Under the pieces are notes generated by a model. The model ran no database searches. It was not told the origin of the DNA and worked only from the letters and a program-made list of their open reading frames with translations. 64,000 bases of DNA, taken from NCBI RefSeq assembly GCF_004798865.1, contig NW_025335268.1:52326874-52390873 (forward strand), given 5' to 3'. Both the position numbers and the translations under genes were made by a program. The DNA comes from Varanus komodoensis. Its lineage: Eukaryota > Chordata > Lepidosauria > Squamata > Varanidae. Shown here piece by piece: positions 1 through 11,129 of this stretch (its first letter is position 1; each line of letters starts with the position of its first letter).

Positions 1-290
1 TGGTGCCAAGCATCTACTTGTCTGGTAAACTGTGGTCCGACCATACGCGGATGCCAGCATCTCCTGCCTAGCAGGCAGCCTGTTGCAGCTGGAATAGGAC
101 AGGCCTGTAAGATCACACCCTTGTTTAACTTGTCATTAGCAACCATGAAGACCTTTACTGATAAAGAGGGATGAAATTAATTGCAATAAATAAAAACCCA
201 ACTTAATTTCCCTAAAATGATCTTTGAATAATTGTTAATAAGTTAAAATGTTCCACATAGTCTATATTCTTCATAAGCAATAACAGAAAC

Positions 291-292
<2 letters not shown>
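1..292. other. unannotated AT-rich DNA
   Basis: No repeat, exon or RNA gene is recognisable here; it is AT-rich single-copy-looking sequence leading into a microsatellite. Confidence 0.5.

Positions 293-342
<50 letters not shown>
293..342. repeat. (ATT)n microsatellite
   Basis: An uninterrupted run of about 16 ATT trinucleotides is seen directly. It is likely length-polymorphic. Confidence 0.97.
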
Positions 343-343
<1 letters not shown>

Positions 344-564
344 CATTTCAGTTATTGCAAAATATTAAAATATATAAAATATAGACTAATATTACCATTA
401 ATAGACAAATTCAGATTGAAAGGTATTGCCCCATAAGGGTGCAATCTGTGCTTCCTTGTAAGACTTACTGAATTCACTGAGACTTACTATTAAGTCTGTC
501 TAGAAATGTCTCATAAATCTTCATGATAAATCATGATTCTTCATCTGTTGTTATTGATTTTCAT

Positions 565-714
565 TCATTTTATTGGTAGTGATTACATATATTTTTACTG
601 AATATGTTCTTATTGGTTTTAACTTATCCACTTTGTGTCACTTTTATCTTGCACACTGCCTTGAGAGGGTTTCAGCCATAAAGGCAGCCTAGGAATAATT
701 TTTAATTAATACAA
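565..714 (+). mobile_element. LINE 3' tail, L2/CR1-like, 5'-truncated
   Basis: The text around 650-700 (a 'gccttgagagg' block, then 'aaaggcagcc', then an AT-rich TTAATTAATA end) follows the pattern of squamate L2-type 3' ends. Those read 'ccgccttgag...ggcggtataaataaata'. It is diverged and therefore old, and no coding part remains. Strand is inferred from the order of the GC block and the AT-rich tail. Confidence 0.4.
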
Positions 715-1439
715 TATATTTAAATGACATTATGTAAAGGTTGCACAGCTTAAACCAAAACGGAGCTATAACCTGGTGTGTTAACTGTCCAAGTCTATGT
801 TTCCTCATGAGGGCAAAATTCATATTTCAGGAATGCAGCCCTAAATATCAGGTGAGTTTCTAGCAGTCCAAATGAGCCTCTTAGCAACTACCAAGTAACC
901 ATATGATCAATTCTCAGTGCGCAACCTTCATTTAGGTTTGTCATTCCAGCAATGCTTGGAATGGATTCTTTGCTTTCAGCTTTGTTGGTAAACACCTTCT
1001 TTAATGAACGGGTTGATTGCTGTGCTATGAAAATGTCATTGCTGGTACATTAAGAGCTGCCATTTATGACCATGTAAAGTCAAACTAAGTATGTATTACT
1101 ACTGTCCCTGACTTCAACTCTATCAATGTTGTTTACCAGGTTATTCATCCCATCCAGCACACGAACTGCAGCCATAAGCTTTCTGATTGATGGAAAGCAT
1201 GCCAACAAATTTTGATCAATGGACTTGGTGTCCTCTTTTAATTGCCCACTGGCAATAGAATACTGGCATTTATTATCTCTTTAAATACTCCCCCGAATAA
1301 ACTCCTGGAAACACTGGAATGAATTCAGTTGTCAGACTTTATTGAAACTGGTACTTCCTGGAAAAGGGAAGAAGAGACATAGTTAATAGGGTACAGATAA
1401 GCCAGTAGCACCATAATTTAATTCCTCCTGCACTCATCA
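715..1439. other. no recognised feature
   Basis: AT-rich DNA with no recognisable repeat or exon. The last 300 bases resemble the neighbouring candidate conserved stretch in texture. Confidence 0.4.
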
Positions 1440-1690
1440 ACCCAGGGGGAAATGATCATCAAATTATATTGTATGTGATATGCAGAAATCCTTTTTGGGT
1501 TTCAGGCTTTAGATCATTAGAAATGGTAACGGTATCCTCTCGGAAGCCATCGATTAACAAGCTGGCTTAGATGGGCGATGTATCAATTGAACTGGTAACT
1601 ATAATTAAAAAGGTGCCATTGACACAAGTGTCTCTGTGTAGTCACAAAGCTTGTGCTGTTAAGACCTGTTGAGAACCAAGTGGTAGATGG
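1440..1690. promoter_or_regulatory. candidate conserved noncoding element
   Basis: This is non-repetitive, low-CpG sequence with clustered ATTA/TAAT cores and ATCAATTGA/ATCGATT-type homeodomain-like words, and no open frame of note. That texture is typical of vertebrate developmental enhancers. Conservation cannot be shown from a single sequence, so this is inference only. Confidence 0.2.
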
Positions 1691-4529
1691 GTAGCAGCAG
1701 AATGAATGAATGAAAACAGCACACGCTGCAAGGTGACATTTAAAAACACGGGCTCTTTCAGTGTCCTTTTTGGCTGCTTATCCTCTCTTCTGTCCCGTTG
1801 CTGCCAATATTGCTGTACTCTTCATCCTTTATCTGAAACTCTTTCTTCATTGGTGATAAATAATCCATTCTAATCTGTTTGCTTCATGCATCAAATATTT
1901 GAGGTATATAAATGAGAAAACCTATTAGGTGCTCAGGTACCATGGTGAAGGGTGCAGTTCAGACACTTGAAGAGTGATTAATGGAAAATATGGCTGGGAA
2001 GCATCAGAAAGCATATTCAGAGAGTAACTGTGTTTACATATTAAACAGCAAAGGAAGGGTGCCAAGTCTGAACACTGCCATCCAAAATAATAATTATATT
2101 CCTTAAAGCCAGTATCTCTTGGTTCCAGAGCATGCAGCAGAGTCAAAAAACAAAGCAAGGTGAAGACATGCTCAAATCGACTTTCTTACTGGAACTGCTA
2201 CTTTTCATCTTACTGCCTTTTCTTATTGTTGGTTGTTTAAAACTGTTTAGATATATGTGTATCTTCCTAAGTGCTTTCTGTTTATAGGTTTGTTTATAAA
2301 TGGTTTTTGTATTGTATGAGCTTTTAAAGGTTTTTACGCTCTGTAAACCTCTCAGAAAGCTTCATCTATTGAGTAGCATAAATATGTAATACATGAAATG
2401 AACTTGTTATTCTGTAGGACCTCCTTAAAGGTGTGTTCCCAGGGTTGGGAAGGGCTGCAGAGGAAAGGGGGAAGACCAAAACCCATCACCCTGTCCTTTT
2501 CCTCCATTGTAGCCCCTTTTGGATCCCTGTTGCCTTCCATCCACTGGCAGGCAACCCATTTGATAGGCAAATTAATGAGAATTAATGAGGTGCTGAAGTT
2601 AACAGTCATGCAAGCATGCACGTAAACACACACGCAGGGACAAATACACTTTCTCTGTACTGGAAAAAGAATAATTATTAATGTGTAACTGCTGAACTTT
2701 ATATAAATCTGGATCTATTCTACTTCTGATTTAAAGCTCTGAGTATACATCACAGGGATTTCTCTGTCTTTGACCTCAGTTTTTCTGTTCCAGGGAAACA
2801 AAAAGGTAAAACTGTCAAAAGGCCTGTAATATAATTGGCAAGCCAAATCAGAACATTTCAGTACTCACAGAAAATAGATTAGATAAGAATGATTTATAGC
2901 AGACTGTAACCGTCTCTATGCCTATATTTGAAGTAAATGTAGGTGACAATTCTGATCTCTCTGGAAAACCTGCATTTACTAGGAATAAAGACTTACTGCC
3001 CCTCACTCCATGTTTATGAAAGAGGATTTAGGCATTTCAGATAGATAGATCCAAATAAAATGTGAACTTCATAAATGAACTAATGAACTTTTGACTTCAT
3101 TTAAGATTGTGAGCATTCAAGACATCAACAGGTGTCTCTCTGGGTGGCCTGAAGCAAATGTTGTTAACTCTGTCCTTTTCTAAACAAGGTTAATGAACAT
3201 TTTGGCTGATAGATCAGAAAGGTTAAGTGGTGTATCAAAATGTGTTTGTGACACGATCATACGACGCATCAGCTATTGCAACACCACAAATAATACAACA
3301 GTGAGATTTCTTGTTACCTCAAATCTTCCATGATTATGTTGGTACAATTCCCAATCCATGAGTTGTTTTACACGTTTAGCTGACATGTGGAAAGAAGAAA
3401 GGTAAATTATCAATAGCACCTATATATCTGAGGATTGACAGTTTTGCTTTATCAAAAACTAAGGATGTACAAGATAGATTTGCCAAGTGGAAATAGTTGA
3501 GGAGAAAAGACACAGCAAGGATCAGCTAAACAGAGGTGATGGCTTCAAAATGGGGACATGAGACCATGGCCAAAGCTCACAGGGATGTATCCAGTGGTTG
3601 TGTATATGGAAGGCTCTTTTCCTTCTTCCCTCACAACCTCCTAAATTCACCTGGAGCCTATAACTCTACTCAGGGGATTGGGTGCTGGGCCATCCAGGAC
3701 TGTAGTGGAAGATGGAAGTGACTCAAAATTAGAGGAAACCCTAACATATCCTGCGATGCAGAAATGGGACAGGCTGTACATTCTGTGAAACAATTAAATA
3801 GATAGAGAATTTAGTAGTGAAGTGAAATTTAATCTTCTTTATTGGAAATCAAGAATTATCAGGATCAATGTTGTTATTGGATAATCTAGAATCTCCAATT
3901 CAGCACAAAAGAGAAAAAAAATCCAGTTAGTAAAACATCTTTCATTAAGGAATGTATTGCTAAGGATGCAATGCCATACATGTTTAGATAGTACAGCTGG
4001 GCTTTAGCTAATCATGCATGGAATTGCACCCTCAGAGTGGAAATGTGTATGTGTATTCTTTTCCTACACTGACTGCTTCTTTGAAGTCCTTTCAGGGAGG
4101 CATGAAATCAACTCTGCTTGTTACCTGGCCCTGTCGTAATTACCTGTACTCATGAGCACACCATTATCTGTTGTGATATGTGGAGGATTCTTCTTTGCCT
4201 GATTCTAGCATTGTCTGAATGGCTGCCTTTCTGTATTTCAGAGAACAGAAAAACTTAAAGTTTAATGGCAGTCTGACAGCTTTTCCCCAAGCAGCAAACG
4301 AAAAATGATCTAATGCATATTAGAATTTTTAGGTCTGAATCATGCAGTATTCTGTAGGGATTGCAACTTGAATAGTTGATATTTATGGGAAAAAGCACTG
4401 TATTCATAGCAAGATCATTTATATGAACTCTCTGGTGATTTTTGCTTTTATCTCATTGGCTGAATTCTGTAGCTTTTTATAAAGAGAGCTCAGAATGCCT
4501 AAAATGTTGTCAGATCAGTGCTGGGTGAG
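1691..4529. other. no recognised feature
   Basis: About 2.8 kb of AT-rich sequence. Only short chance open frames are present, on both strands and without splice context. I recognise no transposon ends or RNA genes. Confidence 0.45.
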
Positions 4530-4930
4530 TACTTTGCCGTGTTCGTGCCGCAAAGTTAAGCTCAAAGATATTAATGGCCCTTGGTTTTCATAGCAGGTCC
4601 AGACTGACAGGAATGTGGAGGTCATGAACTCTTCATTCAGAAGTACCTCTTTCAGCCTGAAGTGGTAATTCTTTTAAAAAGCAGCATTGCTGCAGAATTC
4701 ATGAGTCAATGGGGTTTCATTGCTGAGACTTAACAAATAAATAATAAGCATGTTTCTGAGCTTTCACCTGTTGCGAGTGACACATACAATTCTCCTCTGA
4801 CATTCACACACAAGAGGGGTAATTGCATGAAAATCAATTAACCACATGATAACACAACTGGGAATATTTAATAGCACTTCTGCTGGAGTTTGACGAATGA
4901 CTTTTGCTTTCACAAACTGGTATGAAGGGA
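4530..4930. promoter_or_regulatory. candidate conserved noncoding element
   Basis: Unique sequence with a dense set of homeodomain/POU-like words around 4810-4860 (TAATTGCATG, ATCAATTAA) and no repeat signature. Enhancer-like texture only; conservation is untested. Confidence 0.2.
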
Positions 4931-7364
4931 AAGTTCAGAGATGCTTCAGATAGTCCAGGCCATTTTACATGCTACAACCTGAGGTGGCCGAGAAAACCAC
5001 AAGCAAATTAAGAGTGTAATTCTATGCACATTTAGACAGAGAAAAGATCTACATGTAGCCAAGAATGGGACATGCTGTGGGTTGTAGGTTTTTTGGTTGG
5101 TTGGTTATTTATTTATTTGTGTGCTGTCAAATCATTATGCAATCTCAAGATGGTTTCCTATAACTTTGGCTATTATTTTCAACTTACTTTTTTGGTGGGG
5201 GGAATGTAACTTGACAAATTACTAAGAAATATTTTGTCTAGCTGTTCTGCCTGTTTAAGCAGTTGGCAGCAGTTCAAAGGTCATTGTATTGGACATCCCA
5301 GTTGGCATAACCAACAAAACCATGTATATTATTTTAGCTAATTGGATGACATGCTAATTAGGCTAAATAATGGAAGAGACGGTGGTGGTGAAGAAGAGTG
5401 AGTAGAAGGACCAGGAGGCCAGGCACAACAAGGGTGTGGAGGAGTATTGATCACGAGAGTGAAAACCCAGCCAAACGTGAGGCACTTACACTGCCAGTCA
5501 TGAAAACAAACGGAAAACTTGGAAGTGGTTTTGATGGAGCCCAAACGTTCACTCTGAGCTGTAATATATAAGGCAGGGGAAGAGGGAGATATTTTAGTCA
5601 TTTGCATGAATTAAATATTTACTATATCACAATAGGGATGGATGAATCTGACATTGTTGGGTTCTCTCTATTATTTTTCTAGTCTTATGTTTGATTCAGT
5701 TTGGATAGTGAGAATTCCTATGGTCTTCAGCTCGTTTCCACCTGAATTTTGACATTTACACATTTTTATGTGTAAACTTTTATTTTTTTACACATTTCAT
5801 TCCCATTCTTACATCTCAGTGATACTACTGAGGTTTGGTATCAGTAAAAGAGAAAACAAACCATTCCAGTTCAGGGGAAAATGACTGATTGGAGCACTTC
5901 TCCTTTTGAATTTCAGCTCAGCATTTAAGTTTGAGCTAGTGTGAGTTGACTTCCTCTCAAAACTTATCCTGCAGTAACATGTGTATGTTTGTGTTTAGGG
6001 TATTCCTTCCTTCAATATGCCCAACAGTTTTGGGTGGTCATCAAGCAGTTTGCATTGCTCCATCAGGAGATGCTTTACCTGTCTTAATGAACCATCACAG
6101 ATCAGGCACCTTTCTTCTCCAACTCCCATCATCTCAAGAACATACATTTCCAACAGAGAATGTTGTCAGATTTATTCATGAGTCATCAAGTGCTGATGAA
6201 TGAGGTGACAAGACTGTATGTGTGAACCCGCACTTAGCATGTTGCCATCTTTTTTCCTGAGTTGTGGGTCCAGGCAAGCCAGATCCCAGCTAGCAAATAC
6301 TTTGTGTGTCTTCTTGGTTGCCTTTTCCCCGCCGACGGTCTTTGATGAAGCACTATGGCATCACCACTCTCACAAGTCTGCTTTTGTTCTGGAGCTTAAC
6401 TGAATTATTATTTCCCATTTCCCTATCACTGGCATAATGCAAGCATTTATTCAGCAGCTATCACCTCACCGTACTCTATTGGCTGAAGCTTTGAAGATGA
6501 CAGTATATTAGCTGTCAGGCCTTCTATAGCATGGTATTATCTGCCAGCTTCCTCACTTCTTTTACAGATCTCCCTTAAAAGCAATACTGAGGGGGTGTCA
6601 TATTAAAATAATTACAGTATCTAATGAACTGTCTTCTCCAAGAATGCTTTTGCAGAGGCAATATCCATGTGATCCAGACAGCCTGTAAATGTCTCGATTT
6701 GCAAGTAAATGAAAAAAAAAAAAAACCCACTGCCATCTACCCCTTCCAGAATTGACATATCTATAGCCAAATGCTGGAGATGTGTGTTTTTTCCCCTTAA
6801 TCTCTGAGCTTTATGAAATGCCCTATCTCTCGGGAGGCTTACAGTTCCAGATAATGTTCAAAATAAAGCATTTGCTGTCATTTTCAGAATGAGACCAGGC
6901 AAGTTTCTAGCTGGCAGTGTGTCAAAATGATGTCCAAAAAGCATTTTGCATCTCCATTAGATACACATGTTTGTGAGAATAATTGCTTCCCTAGTTCCCA
7001 TGCCGCTAATATGATACCTGGGAAAAAGCAAGCATAATAGTAGGAGATGCTACCTTAGAAAACAAAATACTAAAATCTTAAAATAAACTGTGCTATAGGA
7101 GATTGGGTTAAACATGTCAACAAATCAGAACAGGGAATGGATACTAGCTTTGACTAGTGACAGAAACTCTGCTTGTCTTGGTTCGATTTCTCATTTTTTA
7201 AAAAATAAACTTACTCCAAAAGTATTTGGGAAAAGCTCATCCATTTTTTAAGACATCACTCACTTCATGAAGTTGTTGCCTTTGTACTGGTGGTATCAAA
7301 TAAACACATTTTCTTTCTCTCATGGAGATTGTATCTGTTACACAAGAGGAGGTATTCTTTGAAA
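4931..7364. other. mostly unrecognised; possible repeat scrap near 5.1 kb
   Basis: At 5085-5150 a GGTT/ATTT simple run is followed by 'gtgtgctgtcaaatca'. This resembles the start of a common squamate dispersed repeat, but too little aligns to name it. 6580-7040 is unique AT-rich sequence with an A14 run and enhancer-like words. No exon is recognised. Confidence 0.35.
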
Positions 7365-7479
7365 CCTGCACATTGCATCTGGGCCACGATTCCCAACAGC
7401 TGGGAACAAGCCCCCTGAATATAGCAGGACTGACTTCTGGGTAAGTGTAATAGGACTGCATCACATGCTTGCATAAGAT

Positions 7480-7605
7480 GGAACATGTGGCCCTTCCGAT
7501 GTATCTGGGCTACAACTCCTACCATGTCTCAACTACTGGCTATGTTTGCTGGGGCTGATGGGACCCAGTGGGGCAACATCTGGAGGCCCACAGACTTCCC
7601 ATCCC
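7480..7605. mobile_element. palindromic hAT-like MITE
   Basis: Two arms face each other. The left arm is a 'tggccc...ctacaactcc' block and the right arm is 'gctggggctgatggga...aacatctggagg'. This matches the well-known squamate pattern 'ggccctccagatg...ctacaactcccatcagcccc' folded on itself. It is non-autonomous and has no coding capacity. A further scrap at about 7405-7465 ('gacttctgggtaagtgtaat') belongs to another common squamate repeat. Confidence 0.65.
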
Positions 7606-9319
7606 TGGCATAAGACTGCTTCAGACTAGAATGTGTTCGTCATGCTCAGTAATATCTCTTCCCCCCATCTTCCATTTTAATTTGTTTAACATCCTAGTTC
7701 TGGGAGGTAAGACAGCTTACATTCTACTCCGTGACTTTTTGGTTGATCCGAAGAAGGGTGTTTTTCCTCTTCCCACTTTGACCCTTTCTACAATTTGTGC
7801 TGATGGACCTTCAAGAAAAATACTTTTGCTAAAAGTCTACGTATCTTTTTCCTCATTTCCACATAGGCCGTATTCAGCGGCATTTGGATTTTCTAATTCT
7901 TACCGCTCAGAAAACTCTTTGACTCATTGAAAGTGAAAACACTGGTTACCTTTCAGATGAGAGCAGTCTGTATCTTCCTTTGGTGTAAAGGCACAATAGA
8001 TAATTGCTAATTCCTGCTTGGCGTGTGTTCCGTTTGCAAGGTGCTTCTGCATGTAGACTAAATGCATGGAGGAGGAATGGAACTCCACATGCTGGTCCTA
8101 CCTCCAGTGCCATCTCTTTCCGGGCCCTTGCCAGGTGCGGCATCAGGAATGGTGGGCCTATGGCACATACACGTGCCATGTCCAAGTATCAATAGTAGCC
8201 AAGCAATAGGCAGCCATGCACAGCTGAGATCCTTAACTCTGCTGCTCATCCGAGCTACTTGCTCATACCTTCTGGAGCACAAGAGAAGAAGAGAGAGACA
8301 GTTTTGCAATCTGGCTTCTCCAAAAGGTCCAGAAATTGAAAAGTGGGTGAGAAAACTTGAACAACTATGCATTTAACTGGTGAGTATATGAAGAAAGTGG
8401 AAGCAGAGCAGGTGTTTACAGAAAGGGTAAGGTATACATTGTATCTAAAATCTAAATGACCAATGAAAAATTTTTATGGCTTTCACAATTGGCTCTTTGA
8501 CTCTCATGCAGGTGTAGTGAAACTAAAGTGACAAAACAAGTGTGTATTTTATAGCACTTTATTTTGAAATCCAGTGATAATTTGCTTTTCATCATTCTTT
8601 CCTGTTCTCTAACCCCATTGCCAGGGGAGAAAATGGGGCTGCTACAGGCAAAGTGACTTCTGTTCTCAAAGGAAGGGAAATGTCCAAGATAGGTATTTAT
8701 GACACATCTGGACTGGATGTGGCCCCGGTTGCCAGTCCTGAACAACTTTCTAGCTATTGCTTGTGTTGCCTGAAGCAGCAAGGCCTGTGGAAGGTGTCGA
8801 TACTTAAGCTGAACCCTTAGAACAAGACACAGGCTTTGTCATGCTGTGCCTCTCTCCTAAATGAGCGCTAATTCTGGGGTGATGTGGTTGCCTCCAGGGC
8901 TTGTCTGGCCACCTGCTTTGCTCCCCCGCTGGCCTGGGTTCACAAGGAGGACCTGAGGGGGCCATCTGAGTGCTGAACAGCTTGTATGAGTCACTGCTCT
9001 CTCCCTTGAGACTATACTTGTGAAGGTGTTGTTTTCTGTCTTGCCACTTCTGGGACTCTGAAGCCCAGAGACAGCCAGTAGCAGGGAAGCCATGGAGAGT
9101 CTGGGGGCATCTGTTGCGTCAGGACATGAGGAAGAATGTCTTTTTGGGTTACTTGAGAGGGGGCTGTCTCAGGTGCTTTTTGATCTTTCCCTGTTGTACT
9201 GAATTTGATATGGGCAGGGTAGCAGTCCTCTTGCCTTAAAATTAACCATGTAATGAAAGTGTTAAAACATAATCTTATTTTTGTTGGTGGCATTGGCTGT
9301 TAAGTGACCCTTTGGTATA
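7606..9319. other. no firmly recognised feature
   Basis: Mixed-composition DNA. Several 60-120 residue open frames overlap on both strands, mainly 8.0-8.4 kb and 8.45-9.3 kb. None shows a domain, signal peptide or splice context. 8.85-9.2 kb is GC-richer and could be an old retroelement scrap, but nothing in it can be named. Confidence 0.4.
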
Positions 9320-9515
9320 TTTTATGCTCATTTAAACTGCTATGTTTTAAATGATCTGTAATTGAGTTAATATAATGTAATGTACTAATCTATTTTATGT
9401 ATTATATGTATCACATGTATTACTAATGCATTATAATTATGATTATTATATTTAAATTGTTATGCAAACAGCTTTGAGCACAATATTTTTGGGGAATGGA
9501 GTATATAAACTATGG
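9320..9515 (+). mobile_element. LINE 3' tail, L2/CR1-like, diverged
   Basis: An AT-rich stretch is followed by 'aacagctttgagcac...ggggaatggagtatataaa'. This parallels the L2-type ending 'accgctttgag...ggcggtatataaat'. It is heavily 5'-truncated and old. Confidence 0.45.
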
Positions 9516-9632
9516 TTAATTACTAATCGCTTTCACTCAGTGCACAACAAGCATGGGGGATCTATACTAGATTTTCTTCTATTTCTCAGGAAGAGCTGCT
9601 GCAGTATTTATGCAAAACACATTTGACCACTC

Positions 9633-9709
9633 TCAGGGCACATGCTAATGAATGCAGCACGGTTCCTGCCGCACTGAAAATGTGATCGTGTGTCATACTC
9701 AGATGGAAC
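9633..9709 (-). repeat. unidentified dispersed repeat, copy A
   Basis: Read on the minus strand, this block aligns without gaps to 55773-55849 on the plus strand. By hand it has 56 of 77 matches (about 73%). The two copies share a 13-mer (gatcacattttca) and an 11-mer (agcatgtgccc) separated by 28 bases in both. Both also encode RSHFQ and SMCP in the same frame. I do not recognise the family; it could be an old transposon interior or an exapted exon. Confidence 0.65.
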
Positions 9710-9790
9710 TGCAGGAAAAGGAAAAAGAACTGGGAAGGAGAGGTGTGCAGGGAAGTGGACCTTTATCCCCCGCCCCACCTGCCCAAAATG

Positions 9791-11080
9791 CAAAAGGGAG
9801 AATGAGTGGGTCTTTTAGGAAAGGGGGAGAGGGACTTGACAGCTCCTCTGGCCCCATGGAAAAGGGGATGGGGAGAGAAGAGAGAATCCTGTGCTGCCTT
9901 TCTCTCACTTCCCATGGAGTGAGGGCAACCCCATTTCTATCCACCCAAAATTCAAAATTTCAATTCCTGAAAGCAAGTGCAGCCCTCTCCCTTGCTGACT
10001 TTCTCCAGAATAAGGACCACTGAAGTCGATGTGATTTTCCTCTGAGCAAGCATAGCTGAAGATGATGGGATTTACCTTTGAGTGGACATGTAGTTCTTCT
10101 TCACAGGTGAGGGGTGGTGGGGGGAAGCAACATTGCATTTATTCTCCTGCTCCCTGGTCAAATCAGAGAAAGAGAGAGAGAGACCAAGAAATGTGGGAAC
10201 CCATGTGGATGGGTGGGTGAGGGAGATGGGAAAGCAGCTGAAGGCCGAGCAAGTTGATCTCCTCCTCTGCTGTTGTTTCGCTGAAGCCCCCTAGCACATG
10301 GCTCCTTTCCTCCAGCCCACCCGCCTGCTGCAGCCACTAGTACTTCTCACAGTTAGCACACACTGAACTATGTATCAGGAAAAGTGCTGTGTATAAAAAA
10401 GACATGCTATAACTGGCCTGTAGAAATCTGGGCTACAATGGCAGAAATAGCATGAGGAAGACAAGCTGGGATAAGCATCATGGAATTCCCCAGTGGGTCC
10501 AGCATTATAATGCCGGTAAAGACACCTAGTGTAGATTGTGCCCGTGTGGAGGGGGTAGGGTGAACATAGCTTCTACTGGAGTAGAATTTGGCTGCTATTG
10601 GGTGTTATATGATGGCTTCTTGGGATGGGCATGAGCTGCAGCAAGCCTTGAGCTCTTGCAGTCCCCCTCCCCTCTCCCCTTCCAGCGTGGTTGCTTGCAA
10701 AAGATGGGATACGTTCACTTCCAGTTTTGATTAAACACAATTGAGTATACTGTTCAAATCCTAAACATGCAAATTACACACTGTGAATTTCAAAAGACAG
10801 TTTCATTACCCATGCTTTAAGCTGCTCTTTTATCGACCAAATCATAGTTAGATATATCAGATTTTGGATGAAGCAACAAGACAGGTTTAATTGGAAAGAA
10901 GCAGCAGCAGCTAAAATGCCCAACATCTCAAGATCACATTGGAAGGGAAGGGGAAGGAAGCGCACAAGCCTAAGCCCAAGGCTTGCCTAGGTAAAATCCT
11001 GTAATAACTCATGATGCTCAAATGCTGCAGCCTTTCTTTATTTACCTATGCATTTGTTCACTGCTTTTTAATCCTACTTT

Positions 11081-11129
<49 letters not shown>

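Noticed and set aside
7946-8376. Four overlapping frames of 63-104 residues on both strands
   Set aside because: No consistent strand, no domain and no splice context; likely a locally GC-richer region.
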